Positions 57,271-64,000 of a DNA stretch of 64,000 nucleotides are shown here, piece by piece. Position 1 is the stretch's first letter. The number at the start of each line of letters is the position of its first letter. The stretch comes from Marinobacterium marinum (GTDB lineage: Bacteria; Pseudomonadota; Gammaproteobacteria; Pseudomonadales; Balneatricaceae). The notes under the pieces were generated by a model. That model was not told the DNA's origin. It was given only the letters and a program-made list of their open reading frames with translations, and did no database searches. A program made the translations under genes and the position numbers. The stretch is from assembly GCF_013868415.1 (NCBI RefSeq), contig NZ_JACEMT010000053.1, positions 125,173-189,172 on the forward strand. Direction: 5' to 3'.

Positions 57271-58728
57271 GCCCAGAAGCAGGCTCAGCAGCGTGACGGG
57301 CCAGAGCCCCAGTTGCTGCCAAGGTGTCTGTCCCGTCATGAGTGGCACTTCGAGGCGCAGCTCGGTGGCCTGGTCTACGGGGGCCAGACCGGCAATCTGG
57401 CCGTCAGGCCCGACAAAGGCGGTGAGGCCGTTATTGGTGCTGCGAATGAGCCAGCGACCGTTTTCCAATGCTCGCATGCGTGCCAGCTGCAGATGCTGGT
57501 CGGGAGCAATGGAGCGTCCAAACCAGGTATCGTTGGAGACGGTGAGCAGAAGCGCACTATCCTGAGCGAGTGTTCGAACCAGTCCGGGGAAGGCGATTTC
57601 GTAGCACACGGCGGGGGCGATAGCATGCCCGGCAAGCTGTAGGGGGCCGGTGTTCTGCGTCGGCAGGCTGAAGCTGGACATGGGCAGGTCAAAGAAATCG
57701 ATCAGGCCGCGCAGTTGAGATTCGAACGGAACATACTCGCCAAAGGGCACCAGGCGCTGCTTGTGATACAGGTCCTGGCCCTTGCTGAACAGGCCGATAC
57801 TGTTGTGGAAGCGTTGTCCGCGAGGACTGTTGGAGTCGGCTTCGACGAAGGGAAAACCGCTGATCAGAGCGGTCCCACGGGCATCCAGCAGGTCCAGGAA
57901 GGGCGATAGAGTTGGGGCGGCGCGATTGAAGGTGGCGGGAATGGCGGTTTCCGGCCAGACGATCAGATCGGCATCAGCATGAGGCAGACTCTGATCGATC
58001 TGGTGCTGCAAGATGGCGGACAGGTTGTCCGGACGCCATTTGGCCAGCTGAGGCACATTGGGCTGTATCAGCACAACATCCAGCGGCGGTTCGGCGCGGG
58101 GCTGTGTCCACTGGGTGGGAACGATCAGAGCCAGTGCCATCATCAAGGCGGCAGGTGCGAGTGCCAACGGTTTGCGGTCGATCAGCAGGCGCACCAGGCC
58201 GGTAGCCAGCAGCAGTGTCATGAGCGACAGTAGCCAAACGCCGCCGATGGGTGCCCAGGTTTTGAGCGGGGTGTCCAGCCAGGCGTACCCCAGCAACAGC
58301 CAGGGGAAACCGGTCAGCAGCCAGCTGCGTATCCATTCAAACCCGACCCAGACCAGCGAAAAGACCAGCCAGCGCTGTCGGGCGGGCTGTGCCAGACGGA
58401 CGAAGCACCAGCCTTGCAGGGCAAACAGTAATCCCAGTGCAACCACAAACAGCCCGGTGAGCAGGCCAGCCAATGCGACCGGCGCGTTGCCGTAGGTATG
58501 GATGCTGACGTACACCCAGGAAACGCCAGCTCCCCAGAAGCCGATACCGAAGGCCCAGCCAGTGAAAAAAGCGGCGCGACTGCTTTGGCGGCGCTGCAGC
58601 CAGTACAGCAGACCGGGTCCCAGCAGGGCAAAGGGCAGCAGGTCGAAAGGGGCCAGAGACAGGGTAATCCCGGCCCCGCCGGCCAGCGCCAGCAGAGCCG
58701 TCAGCCAACGGGGGGGATGGGGCAGCAT
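57208..58728 (-). CDS. lnt: apolipoprotein N-acyltransferase
   Basis: Adds the third acyl chain to lipoproteins in the inner membrane. ATG 58728 (MLPHPPRWLTALLALAGG) gives 506 residues; the longer frame runs into corC. Several membrane segments precede a nitrilase domain with the catalytic Glu (VWPETAIPA), Lys (YHKQRLVPFGEYVP) and Cys (APAVCYEIAFP). It follows corC by 8 bases. Confidence 0.95.
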   Translation of the reverse strand: MLPHPPRWLTALLALAGGAGITLSLAPFDLLPFALLGPGLLYWLQRRQSSRAAFFTGWAFGIGFWGAGVSWVYVSIHTYGNAPVALAGLLTGLFVVALGLLFALQGWCFVRLAQPARQRWLVFSLVWVGFEWIRSWLLTGFPWLLLGYAWLDTPLKTWAPIGGVWLLSLMTLLLATGLVRLLIDRKPLALAPAALMMALALIVPTQWTQPRAEPPLDVVLIQPNVPQLAKWRPDNLSAILQHQIDQSLPHADADLIVWPETAIPATFNRAAPTLSPFLDLLDARGTALISGFPFVEADSNSPRGQRFHNSIGLFSKGQDLYHKQRLVPFGEYVPFESQLRGLIDFFDLPMSSFSLPTQNTGPLQLAGHAIAPAVCYEIAFPGLVRTLAQDSALLLTVSNDTWFGRSIAPDQHLQLARMRALENGRWLIRSTNNGLTAFVGPDGQIAGLAPVDQATELRLEVPLMTGQTPWQQLGLWPVTLLSLLLGLLAYWRPGTRHAFKHHRATP

Positions 58729-58735
58729 GTTCACC

Positions 58736-59572
58736 TCAGCGGCGTGTAACCTGCAGCAGGCGGAGGCGACGGTTGTCGGCAGCCAGCACTTTAAAGCTGA
58801 AACCGTCAAAGTCGATCTGTTCATCCTTGGCCGGCAGGTGTCCAAAGTGTTGGGTTACGATACCGCCGATGGTATCGAACTCGTCATCAGAAAAACCGGT
58901 ATCGAAGTATTCGTTGAAGTCTTCAATCGGGGTCAGTGCCTTGACCAGAAAACCGTTGTCATCGAAGGGGCGAATGTTGCCGTCATCATCATCGGCATCA
59001 TGCTCATCTTCGATTTCACCCACGATTTGTTCCAGGACGTCTTCGATGGTTACCAGGCCGGCGATGCCGCCGTATTCATCGACCACGATCGCCATATGGT
59101 TGCGGGTGCCACGGAACTCGTTCAGCAGTACGTTGAGACGCTTGCTTTCGGGAATGAAGGTGGCCTTACGCAGGCACTGGCGGATGTCGAACTGGTCCAG
59201 CGTACCTTCGAGCATGTAGGGCAGCAGATCCTTGGCCAGCAGTATGCCCAGCACCTCGTCGGCATTTTCACCGCAGACGGGAAAGCGCGAGTGGGCGCTG
59301 GAAATGATTACCGGAAGGAACTCTCGTGGCGTCTGGTTGACCTGTACCATGGTCATCTGCGAGCGCGGGATCATGACATCCCGAACCTGCATTTCAGTGA
59401 CTTGCATGGCTCCTTCGATGATGCCAAGTGCATCATTATCGAGAATGCAGGATTCGTTGGCCTGGACCAGAATCTCGCGCACGTCTTCAAGACTGCGGGG
59501 TTCGTCGGAGAAGGCCTGGGTCAATTTGCCCAGCCAGTTCTTTGACGTGCCGCCCGATCGGTCTTCGCTCAT
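58736..59572 (-). CDS. corC: CorC-type magnesium/cobalt efflux accessory protein
   Basis: 278 residues with a CBS pair (VRDVMIPRSQMTMVQVN and GTRNHMAIVVDEYGGIAGLV) and a C-terminal CorC_HlyC domain (DTIGGIVTQHFGHLPAKDEQ). ATG 59572 follows GAGGA. Third gene of ybeZ-ybeY-corC-lnt. Confidence 0.94.
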   Translation of the reverse strand: MSEDRSGGTSKNWLGKLTQAFSDEPRSLEDVREILVQANESCILDNDALGIIEGAMQVTEMQVRDVMIPRSQMTMVQVNQTPREFLPVIISSAHSRFPVCGENADEVLGILLAKDLLPYMLEGTLDQFDIRQCLRKATFIPESKRLNVLLNEFRGTRNHMAIVVDEYGGIAGLVTIEDVLEQIVGEIEDEHDADDDDGNIRPFDDNGFLVKALTPIEDFNEYFDTGFSDDEFDTIGGIVTQHFGHLPAKDEQIDFDGFSFKVLAADNRRLRLLQVTRR

Positions 59573-59581
59573 ATATATCCT

Positions 59582-60034
59582 CTAAATGGCATAGGGATCA
59601 GCAATGTCGAGCCGGGCCAGAAGGTCACGTTCCAGTGCTTCCATTTCCTCGGCTTCGTCGTCATTTATATGATCGAATCCAAGCAGATGCAAGGTCCCGT
59701 GCACAACCATATGGGCCCAATGATGCAACGCAGCTTTCTGTTGTTCTTCCGCCTCACGTGCGACGACCGCGGCGCAGATGATCAGGTCACCCAGCAGCGT
59801 GACCGGCACGCCGGGGGGGACTTCAAACGGAAAGGACAGCACATTGGTGGGCTTGTCCTTGCCGCGATACTCAGCATTGAGGGCCTGGCTTTCTTCTTCA
59901 TCGACGATGCGAATGCAGATTTCGCCGTCGATTTTGCGTGCTTTCAATACGGTTTCCACCCAGCGCGCGAAATCCGCTTCGCAGGGCAGATCGGGAGCGT
60001 CGGTGGCGTACTGTACGTCAACGGCAATGCTCAT
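59582..60034 (-). CDS. ybeY: endoribonuclease YbeY
   Basis: Metal-dependent RNase for 16S rRNA maturation and quality control. 150 residues. The three-histidine motif is [15 protein letters not shown]. The start overlaps the ybeZ stop by four bases. Confidence 0.96.
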   Translation of the reverse strand: MSIAVDVQYATDAPDLPCEADFARWVETVLKARKIDGEICIRIVDEEESQALNAEYRGKDKPTNVLSFPFEVPPGVPVTLLGDLIICAAVVAREAEEQQKAALHHWAHMVVHGTLHLLGFDHINDDEAEEMEALERDLLARLDIADPYAI

Positions 60035-61032
60035 CGTGCTTCTCCATTGTGCTGGGCTTCTTCGTGGCGTTCGTAGGCTTCAACGATGTGCTGGACCAGC
60101 GGGTGGCGCACCACATCCTTGGAGCCGAAATAGGTGAAGCCGATCTCTTTGACACCGTCCAGTACCTCCATGGCATGCAGCAGGCCCGACTTGACGCCCT
60201 TGGGCAGGTCGATCTGAGTCTTGTCGCCAGTGATGACGGCGGTGGAGCCGAAGCCGATACGGGTCAGAAACATTTTCATCTGTTCCCGCGTGGTGTTCTG
60301 GCTTTCATCCAGAATCACGAAGGAGCCGTTCAGGGTCCGGCCACGCATGTAGGCCAGGGGGGCTACCTCGATCACGTTGCGTTCGATCAGCTTGGCCACT
60401 TTTTCGAAACCGAGCATTTCATAGAGGGCGTCATACAACGGCCGCAGGTACGGATCGACTTTCTGGCTCAGGTCGCCGGGCAGGAAGCCCAGTTTCTCAC
60501 CGGCCTCTACGGCCGGACGCACCAGCAGAATGCGGCTGACCTCTTCGCGCTCCAGTGCTTCGACGGCACAGGCTACGGCCAGGTAGGTTTTGCCGGTACC
60601 GGCCGGACCAATGCCGAAGTTGATGTCGTGGGTGCGGATCTGGTGCACATAGTCCTGCTGTTTGCCTGGGCGTGGTCTGATCAGCACCTTGCGGGTACGG
60701 ATCGAGTAGCGTTTTTCTTCCGCGCTCTGGGCCTTGTCACTGGGCTTGGGCGGCTGTTCGATGCCGCTGTTCTGCAATTGCAGATGCAGGCTTTCGGGTG
60801 TCAGGTCCTCGCCTGCCAGCGCCCGTTTGTACAGTTGTTCCAGCAGCGTACCCATGGCACGGGTTGCGGCCGGAATGCCCTGCAGCTGGAAACGGTTACC
60901 CCGGTTGCTGATTTCGACTCCGGTGCGTTCCGAGAGCAGTTTCAGGTGGGCATCGAACTGGCCGCACAGTGTCAACAGTGCAGCCGGGTTGTTCGGTTCC
61001 AGAATCAAGGTTGAGGTCTGGTTGGGGGTCAA
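60031..61032 (-). CDS. ybeZ: PhoH-like ATPase YbeZ
   Basis: 333 residues. Walker [13 protein letters not shown] and Walker [12 protein letters not shown] mark the PhoH family. In many gammaproteobacteria it interacts functionally with YbeY, its operon neighbour. Follows miaB by 15 bases. Confidence 0.95.
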   Translation of the reverse strand: MTPNQTSTLILEPNNPAALLTLCGQFDAHLKLLSERTGVEISNRGNRFQLQGIPAATRAMGTLLEQLYKRALAGEDLTPESLHLQLQNSGIEQPPKPSDKAQSAEEKRYSIRTRKVLIRPRPGKQQDYVHQIRTHDINFGIGPAGTGKTYLAVACAVEALEREEVSRILLVRPAVEAGEKLGFLPGDLSQKVDPYLRPLYDALYEMLGFEKVAKLIERNVIEVAPLAYMRGRTLNGSFVILDESQNTTREQMKMFLTRIGFGSTAVITGDKTQIDLPKGVKSGLLHAMEVLDGVKEIGFTYFGSKDVVRHPLVQHIVEAYERHEEAQHNGEAR

Positions 61033-61047
61033 GTCGCTCTCCTGTTG

Positions 61048-62391
61048 TCAGGCGTCCAGCTCGGAACCGACCAGTTCGCCGAGCAGTGAGTTGGCATAAG
61101 CTTGTGCGATGCGTACATCGGCGAAATGGCCGATCAGGTCCGGATTGTCGCAACGGAAGTTGACAACACGGTTATTCTCGGTGCGCCCGGACAGTTGGCC
61201 AGGGTCCTTCTTGGAGTAACCGTTGACCAGAATGCGCTGGGTGCTGCCGACCATGCGGCGGCTGATCTGAAAGGCTTGGGCGGTGATCCGGTCCTGCAGA
61301 ATTTTCAGGCGCTGCTTCTTGGTTTCTTCATCGACGTTATCGGGCAGATCGGCTGCAGGGGTACCGGGGCGGCGACTGTAGATGAAACTGAACGAAGCAT
61401 CGAAGCCGATATCGGCAATCAGATTCATGGTTGCTTCGAAATCGGCATCGGATTCATTGGGGAAGCCGATGATAAAGTCGGAGGAGAAGCTGATATCCGG
61501 GCGCAGTTTCTTGATGCGGCGCAGCTTGGACTTGTATTCCAGTGCGGTGTGGCCGCGTTTCATTGCCATCAGGATACGGTCGGAGCCGCTTTGTACCGGC
61601 AGGTGCAGATGGCTGACCAATTCGGGTACCTCGGCGTAGACATCGATCAGGCTGTCGCTGAATTCCACCGGGTGAGAGGTGGTGAAGCGGATGCGGTCGA
61701 TACCGTCGATGGCGGCTACGCAGCGAATCAATTCGGCCAGATCGGCTGTGTCGCCGTCATGGGTGGCGCCACGGTAGGCATTGACGTTCTGGCCCAACAG
61801 GTTGACTTCACGCACGCCCTGTTCGGCCAGTTCGACGCATTCGGTGAGCACGTCGTCCAGCGGCCGGCTGACCTCCTCGCCACGGGTATAGGGCACCACA
61901 CAGAAGGTACAGTACTTGCTGCAGCCTTCCATCACCGATACGAAGGCTTCGGCGCCTTCCACCTTGGGGGCGGGCAGGTGGTCGAATTTTTCGATTTCAG
62001 GGAAGCTGACATCGACAATGCCGACGCCGCCATTGCGGCTCTCGCTGATCATTTCCGGCAGGCGGTGCAGGGTCTGCGGACCGAAGATCATGTCCACGTA
62101 GGGTGCTCGGTCACGGATCGCCTCGCCTTCCTGGGAGGCCACGCAGCCACCCACGCCGATCATCAACTCGGGCTTCTGGTCTTTCAGCTTGCGCCAGCGA
62201 CCCAGCTGGTGAAATACCTTCTCCTGCGCCTTCTCCCGGATCGAGCAGGTGTTCAGCAGCAGGACATCCGCTTCTTCCGGATTATCCGTCAACTCCAGGG
62301 CATGACTTTCGCCAAGCAAGTCTGCCATACGGGAGGAGTCGTACTCGTTCATCTGACAGCCATGTGTCTTGATAAACAGCTTTTTCGCCAT
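61048..62391 (-). CDS. miaB: tRNA-2-methylthio-N6-dimethylallyladenosine synthase
   Basis: Radical-SAM methylthiotransferase acting on A37 of tRNAs reading UNN codons. 447 residues. Auxiliary cluster ligands in [24 protein letters not shown] and [12 protein letters not shown] cluster in [19 protein letters not shown] domain at the end. First gene of miaB-ybeZ-ybeY-corC-lnt. Confidence 0.97.
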   Translation of the reverse strand: MAKKLFIKTHGCQMNEYDSSRMADLLGESHALELTDNPEEADVLLLNTCSIREKAQEKVFHQLGRWRKLKDQKPELMIGVGGCVASQEGEAIRDRAPYVDMIFGPQTLHRLPEMISESRNGGVGIVDVSFPEIEKFDHLPAPKVEGAEAFVSVMEGCSKYCTFCVVPYTRGEEVSRPLDDVLTECVELAEQGVREVNLLGQNVNAYRGATHDGDTADLAELIRCVAAIDGIDRIRFTTSHPVEFSDSLIDVYAEVPELVSHLHLPVQSGSDRILMAMKRGHTALEYKSKLRRIKKLRPDISFSSDFIIGFPNESDADFEATMNLIADIGFDASFSFIYSRRPGTPAADLPDNVDEETKKQRLKILQDRITAQAFQISRRMVGSTQRILVNGYSKKDPGQLSGRTENNRVVNFRCDNPDLIGHFADVRIAQAYANSLLGELVGSELDA

Positions 62392-62564
62392 GAATCACCT
62401 GTAAAACCTGTGGAAATAAAAAGAGAGCCGGGCTCGAAGAGGGGCAAAATTATACCCAAGGCCGGGCAGTTAGGCCATAAACTGGTCAAAAATTATCCAG
62501 TCTTGTTTTTGCCGGGCATGCCCCCATATTCGCTGCAACGAATTCAATGTGGGAAGCAGACGGC

Positions 62565-62888
62565 ATGGCGGATGAAGAGCGTTTGTATCGGGTCAGTTTT
62601 GTTAATCAGGATCAGGTCTACGAGGTGTATGTACGCCATGTGTACCCGAGTGACATGTGGGGGTTCATTCAGCTGGAAGGCTTTGTTTTCGGCAGCCGCT
62701 CGGAAGTGCTGGTTGATCCGGGCGAAGAAAAGCTGAAGCAGGAATTTGCCGATGTGAATGCCTGCTATGTGCCAATGCAGGCGATTATTCGCATCGATGA
62801 TGTGAAAACCGAGGGTGTGGCGCGTATCAGTGAGGCCAGAGGGAATGTAATGGCCTTCCCTCTGGCCCCGCCGCGCCGAGACGGCTGA
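62565..62888 (+). CDS. DUF1820 family protein
   Basis: 107 residues from ATG 62565 (MADEERLYRVSFVNQDQVYE); an ATG at 62547 is the alternative. Beta-rich, soluble, with HVYPSDMWGFIQLEGFVFG, which I recall as DUF1820, often found divergent from miaB in Pseudomonas. Function unknown. Confidence 0.8.
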   Translation: MADEERLYRVSFVNQDQVYEVYVRHVYPSDMWGFIQLEGFVFGSRSEVLVDPGEEKLKQEFADVNACYVPMQAIIRIDDVKTEGVARISEARGNVMAFPLAPPRRDG

Positions 62889-62891
62889 CGC

Positions 62892-63431
62892 TTATTGTGC
62901 TGCGGTGCGCATGCCGGCGCCGCCACAGGATGCGTTCTGCATGGCGCTCTGGTTCATCATCGCGAAACGATCAAAACCGTGATATTCCACGCTCTGGTCG
63001 GCAAAAATCAGCTCGGCACCTTCAATTTTGAAACAGCCCAGATTGGGGTGCTGCCAGACCTTTTTCCAAACTTTGTTACCCACCTGCTCACCAGGAGCAA
63101 AGGGACCTGCTACACGCAGCCAGGCGTTGCGACGCCCGCTTTTCTTGGAGTTCACCGGGTTGCCTTCACGGGTAAAAGCGCTGGTCTTGAACATGACGTA
63201 TTGCAGGGTCTGCTCGGTGCCGTTAGTGAAGCTGATGCTGGCGTCGCTGTTGCCGCGGGTGTGATGGTCACTGATCAGCAGAACCGGTTTGGGCTCGGGT
63301 TTGGGTTCAGGTTTGACGGCGACGGGTTCCGGCTGTTTCTGGGCGCAGGCCGCCAGCAGGGTGCTGACAACCAGCAGTCCGCCGAGGCGCAGTGCGGAAA
63401 GGCGGCGAGTACTCTGACCTTGATTCATCAT
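62892..63431 (-). CDS. putative lipoprotein
   Basis: 179 residues. Lipobox LLAAC (Cys about 29) after the hydrophobic LRLGGLLVVSTLLA, then a Lys-Pro-Glu repeat linker (PVAVKPEPKPEPKPV) as seen before outer-membrane domains, and a beta-rich domain with SISFTNGTEQTLQYVMFKTS. The start at 63431 or 63428 cannot be decided. No family recognised; the Lys-Pro-Glu spacer suggests it crosses the peptidoglycan layer. Confidence 0.7.
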   Translation of the reverse strand: MMNQGQSTRRLSALRLGGLLVVSTLLAACAQKQPEPVAVKPEPKPEPKPVLLISDHHTRGNSDASISFTNGTEQTLQYVMFKTSAFTREGNPVNSKKSGRRNAWLRVAGPFAPGEQVGNKVWKKVWQHPNLGCFKIEGAELIFADQSVEYHGFDRFAMMNQSAMQNASCGGAGMRTAAQ

Positions 63432-63460
63432 GGATATCCAAATCCTTTATTACAGATGTG

Positions 63461-63478
63461 GCCCGGTCGAGGCCGGGC
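63461..63478. other. hairpin between epmB and the lipoprotein
   Basis: GCCCGG / CCGGGC with a six-base loop, no T-run on either side. Could be a weak terminator or processing signal. Confidence 0.3.
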
Positions 63479-63535
63479 GAGGCATTAGGGTAATACTAAC
63501 TATCTTAACGCATATTGCTCGGACTGACTCCTGAT

Positions 63536-64000
63536 TCAGGCCTTGCTTTTTTCCGTTGGTGGAATGGGCGTCAGCAGAGTCTTGGAGGCGCGACCGGGAA
63601 TCTCGCGTGCCAGCCGGGGTACCAGATAACCGGGCAGTACGGTCTGCAACCGGCCGACCAACCGGCAGGCTTCGTCATCGCTGATATCGAAATGAGCGGC
63701 ACCGGCGACGGGGTCCAGTACAAATAAATAGTAGGGCAGGATGCCGTCACTGAACAGTGTTTCACTGAGCGCTTTCTGAATTGCCAGGCTGTCGTTGATG
63801 CCCTTGAGCAGCACGGCCTGATTGAGCAGGGTAACGCCTGCCTGACGCAAGGGCTGCAAACGTTCACGTACCGTCAGGTCCATTTCCTGTGGGTGGTTGA
63901 TATGCAGGACCAGCGTGCAATTCAGGTGGCTGTCGGCCAGCATTTGCACCAGTTCAGAGGTAACGCGCTGTGGAATCACCACTGGCAGGCGCGAATGAAT
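63536..64000 (-). CDS. epmB: EF-P beta-lysylation protein EpmB (C-terminal part)
   Basis: Lysine 2,3-aminomutase-like radical-SAM protein that makes beta-lysine for elongation factor P. Only the last 155 residues are in the window; the frame stays open to the edge (IHSRLPVVIP). GVTLLNQAVLLKGIND, LPYYLFVLDPVAGAAHF and PKLAREI-like PRLAREIPG are typical of EpmB. Confidence 0.92.
   Translation of the reverse strand: MHSRLPVVIPQRVTSELVQMLADSHLNCTLVLHINHPQEMDLTVRERLQPLRQAGVTLLNQAVLLKGINDSLAIQKALSETLFSDGILPYYLFVLDPVAGAAHFDISDDEACRLVGRLQTVLPGYLVPRLAREIPGRASKTLLTPIPPTEKSKA

Noticed and set aside
57782-58495. plus-strand frames across lnt
   Set aside because: Shadows of lnt; catalytic Glu, Lys and Cys are in the minus-strand frame.
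61102-62736. 544-codon open frame on the plus strand
   Set aside because: Antisense to miaB, whose cluster motifs are unmistakable; no ribosome site or homology.

Overview
The window is a gene-dense, mostly syntenic piece of a gammaproteobacterial chromosome. The gene orders (nudF-yqiB-cpdA-yqiA-parE; rsfS-rlmH-mrdA-mrdB-mltB-rlpA-dacA-ybeD-lipB-lipA; leuS-lptE-holA; miaB-ybeZ-ybeY-corC-lnt) are those of Pseudomonadales/Oceanospirillales and, in part, of the E. coli 14-15 minute region. An Oceanospirillales-like or Pseudomonas-related marine or aquatic host is my inference; the species cannot be read from the sequence. Most of the DNA is moderately GC-rich. One short stretch (about 38.4-39.9 kb) is clearly AT-richer and accessory. 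I found no tRNA, rRNA, CRISPR array, transposase or integrase.

Layout. 0-4.4 kb: end of hom, thrC, recJ and a 59-residue small protein ending at a terminator. 4.5-9.8 kb: nfo, then the nudF-DUF1249-cpdA-yqiA-parE operon. 9.9-16.3 kb: an envelope block with a large anchored protein of unknown function, an LdtD/MepK-type peptidoglycan pair, a TlpA thioredoxin fused to a degenerate Lgt-like membrane domain, and a LEA14-type lipoprotein. 16.3-22.5 kb: Fur-controlled haem uptake (hemP, hmuS, hmuT, hmuU, hmuV and a divergent-promoter TonB receptor). 22.6-28.5 kb: parC, an AhpA-like membrane protein with a cyclase-like tail, proA, nadD. 28.5-38.4 kb: ribosome silencing and methylation, the elongasome and peptidoglycan genes (PBP2, RodA, MltB, RlpA, PBP5), a D-amino-acid aminotransferase, and lipoate synthesis.

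38.4-39.9 kb is a decayed polymorphic-toxin island. It holds the last part of an RHS core with a cysteine-rich tip, a probable small membrane-anchored immunity protein 20 bases downstream, and a frameshifted second tip resembling the type-44 toxin domain. 40-45 kb: OsmC, Dtd, proline iminopeptidase, DUF1456, BipA. 45-49.5 kb: nitrogen regulation, glnA and ntrBC, each with a readable sigma-54 promoter and NtrC boxes. 49.5-57.3 kb: trmL, holA, lptE, leuS, an inner-membrane-anchored PstS-OmpA fusion preceded by a triple Pho-box-like repeat, and a YbeL zinc-ribbon protein. 57.2-64 kb: lnt, corC, ybeY, ybeZ, miaB, DUF1820, a lipoprotein and the end of epmB.

The points most worth following are the PstS-OmpA fusion with its Pho-like repeats, the RHS tip/immunity remnants, the Lgt-like/TlpA fusion, the AhpA/cyclase-like protein, and the sigma-54 promoter in front of ntrBC.
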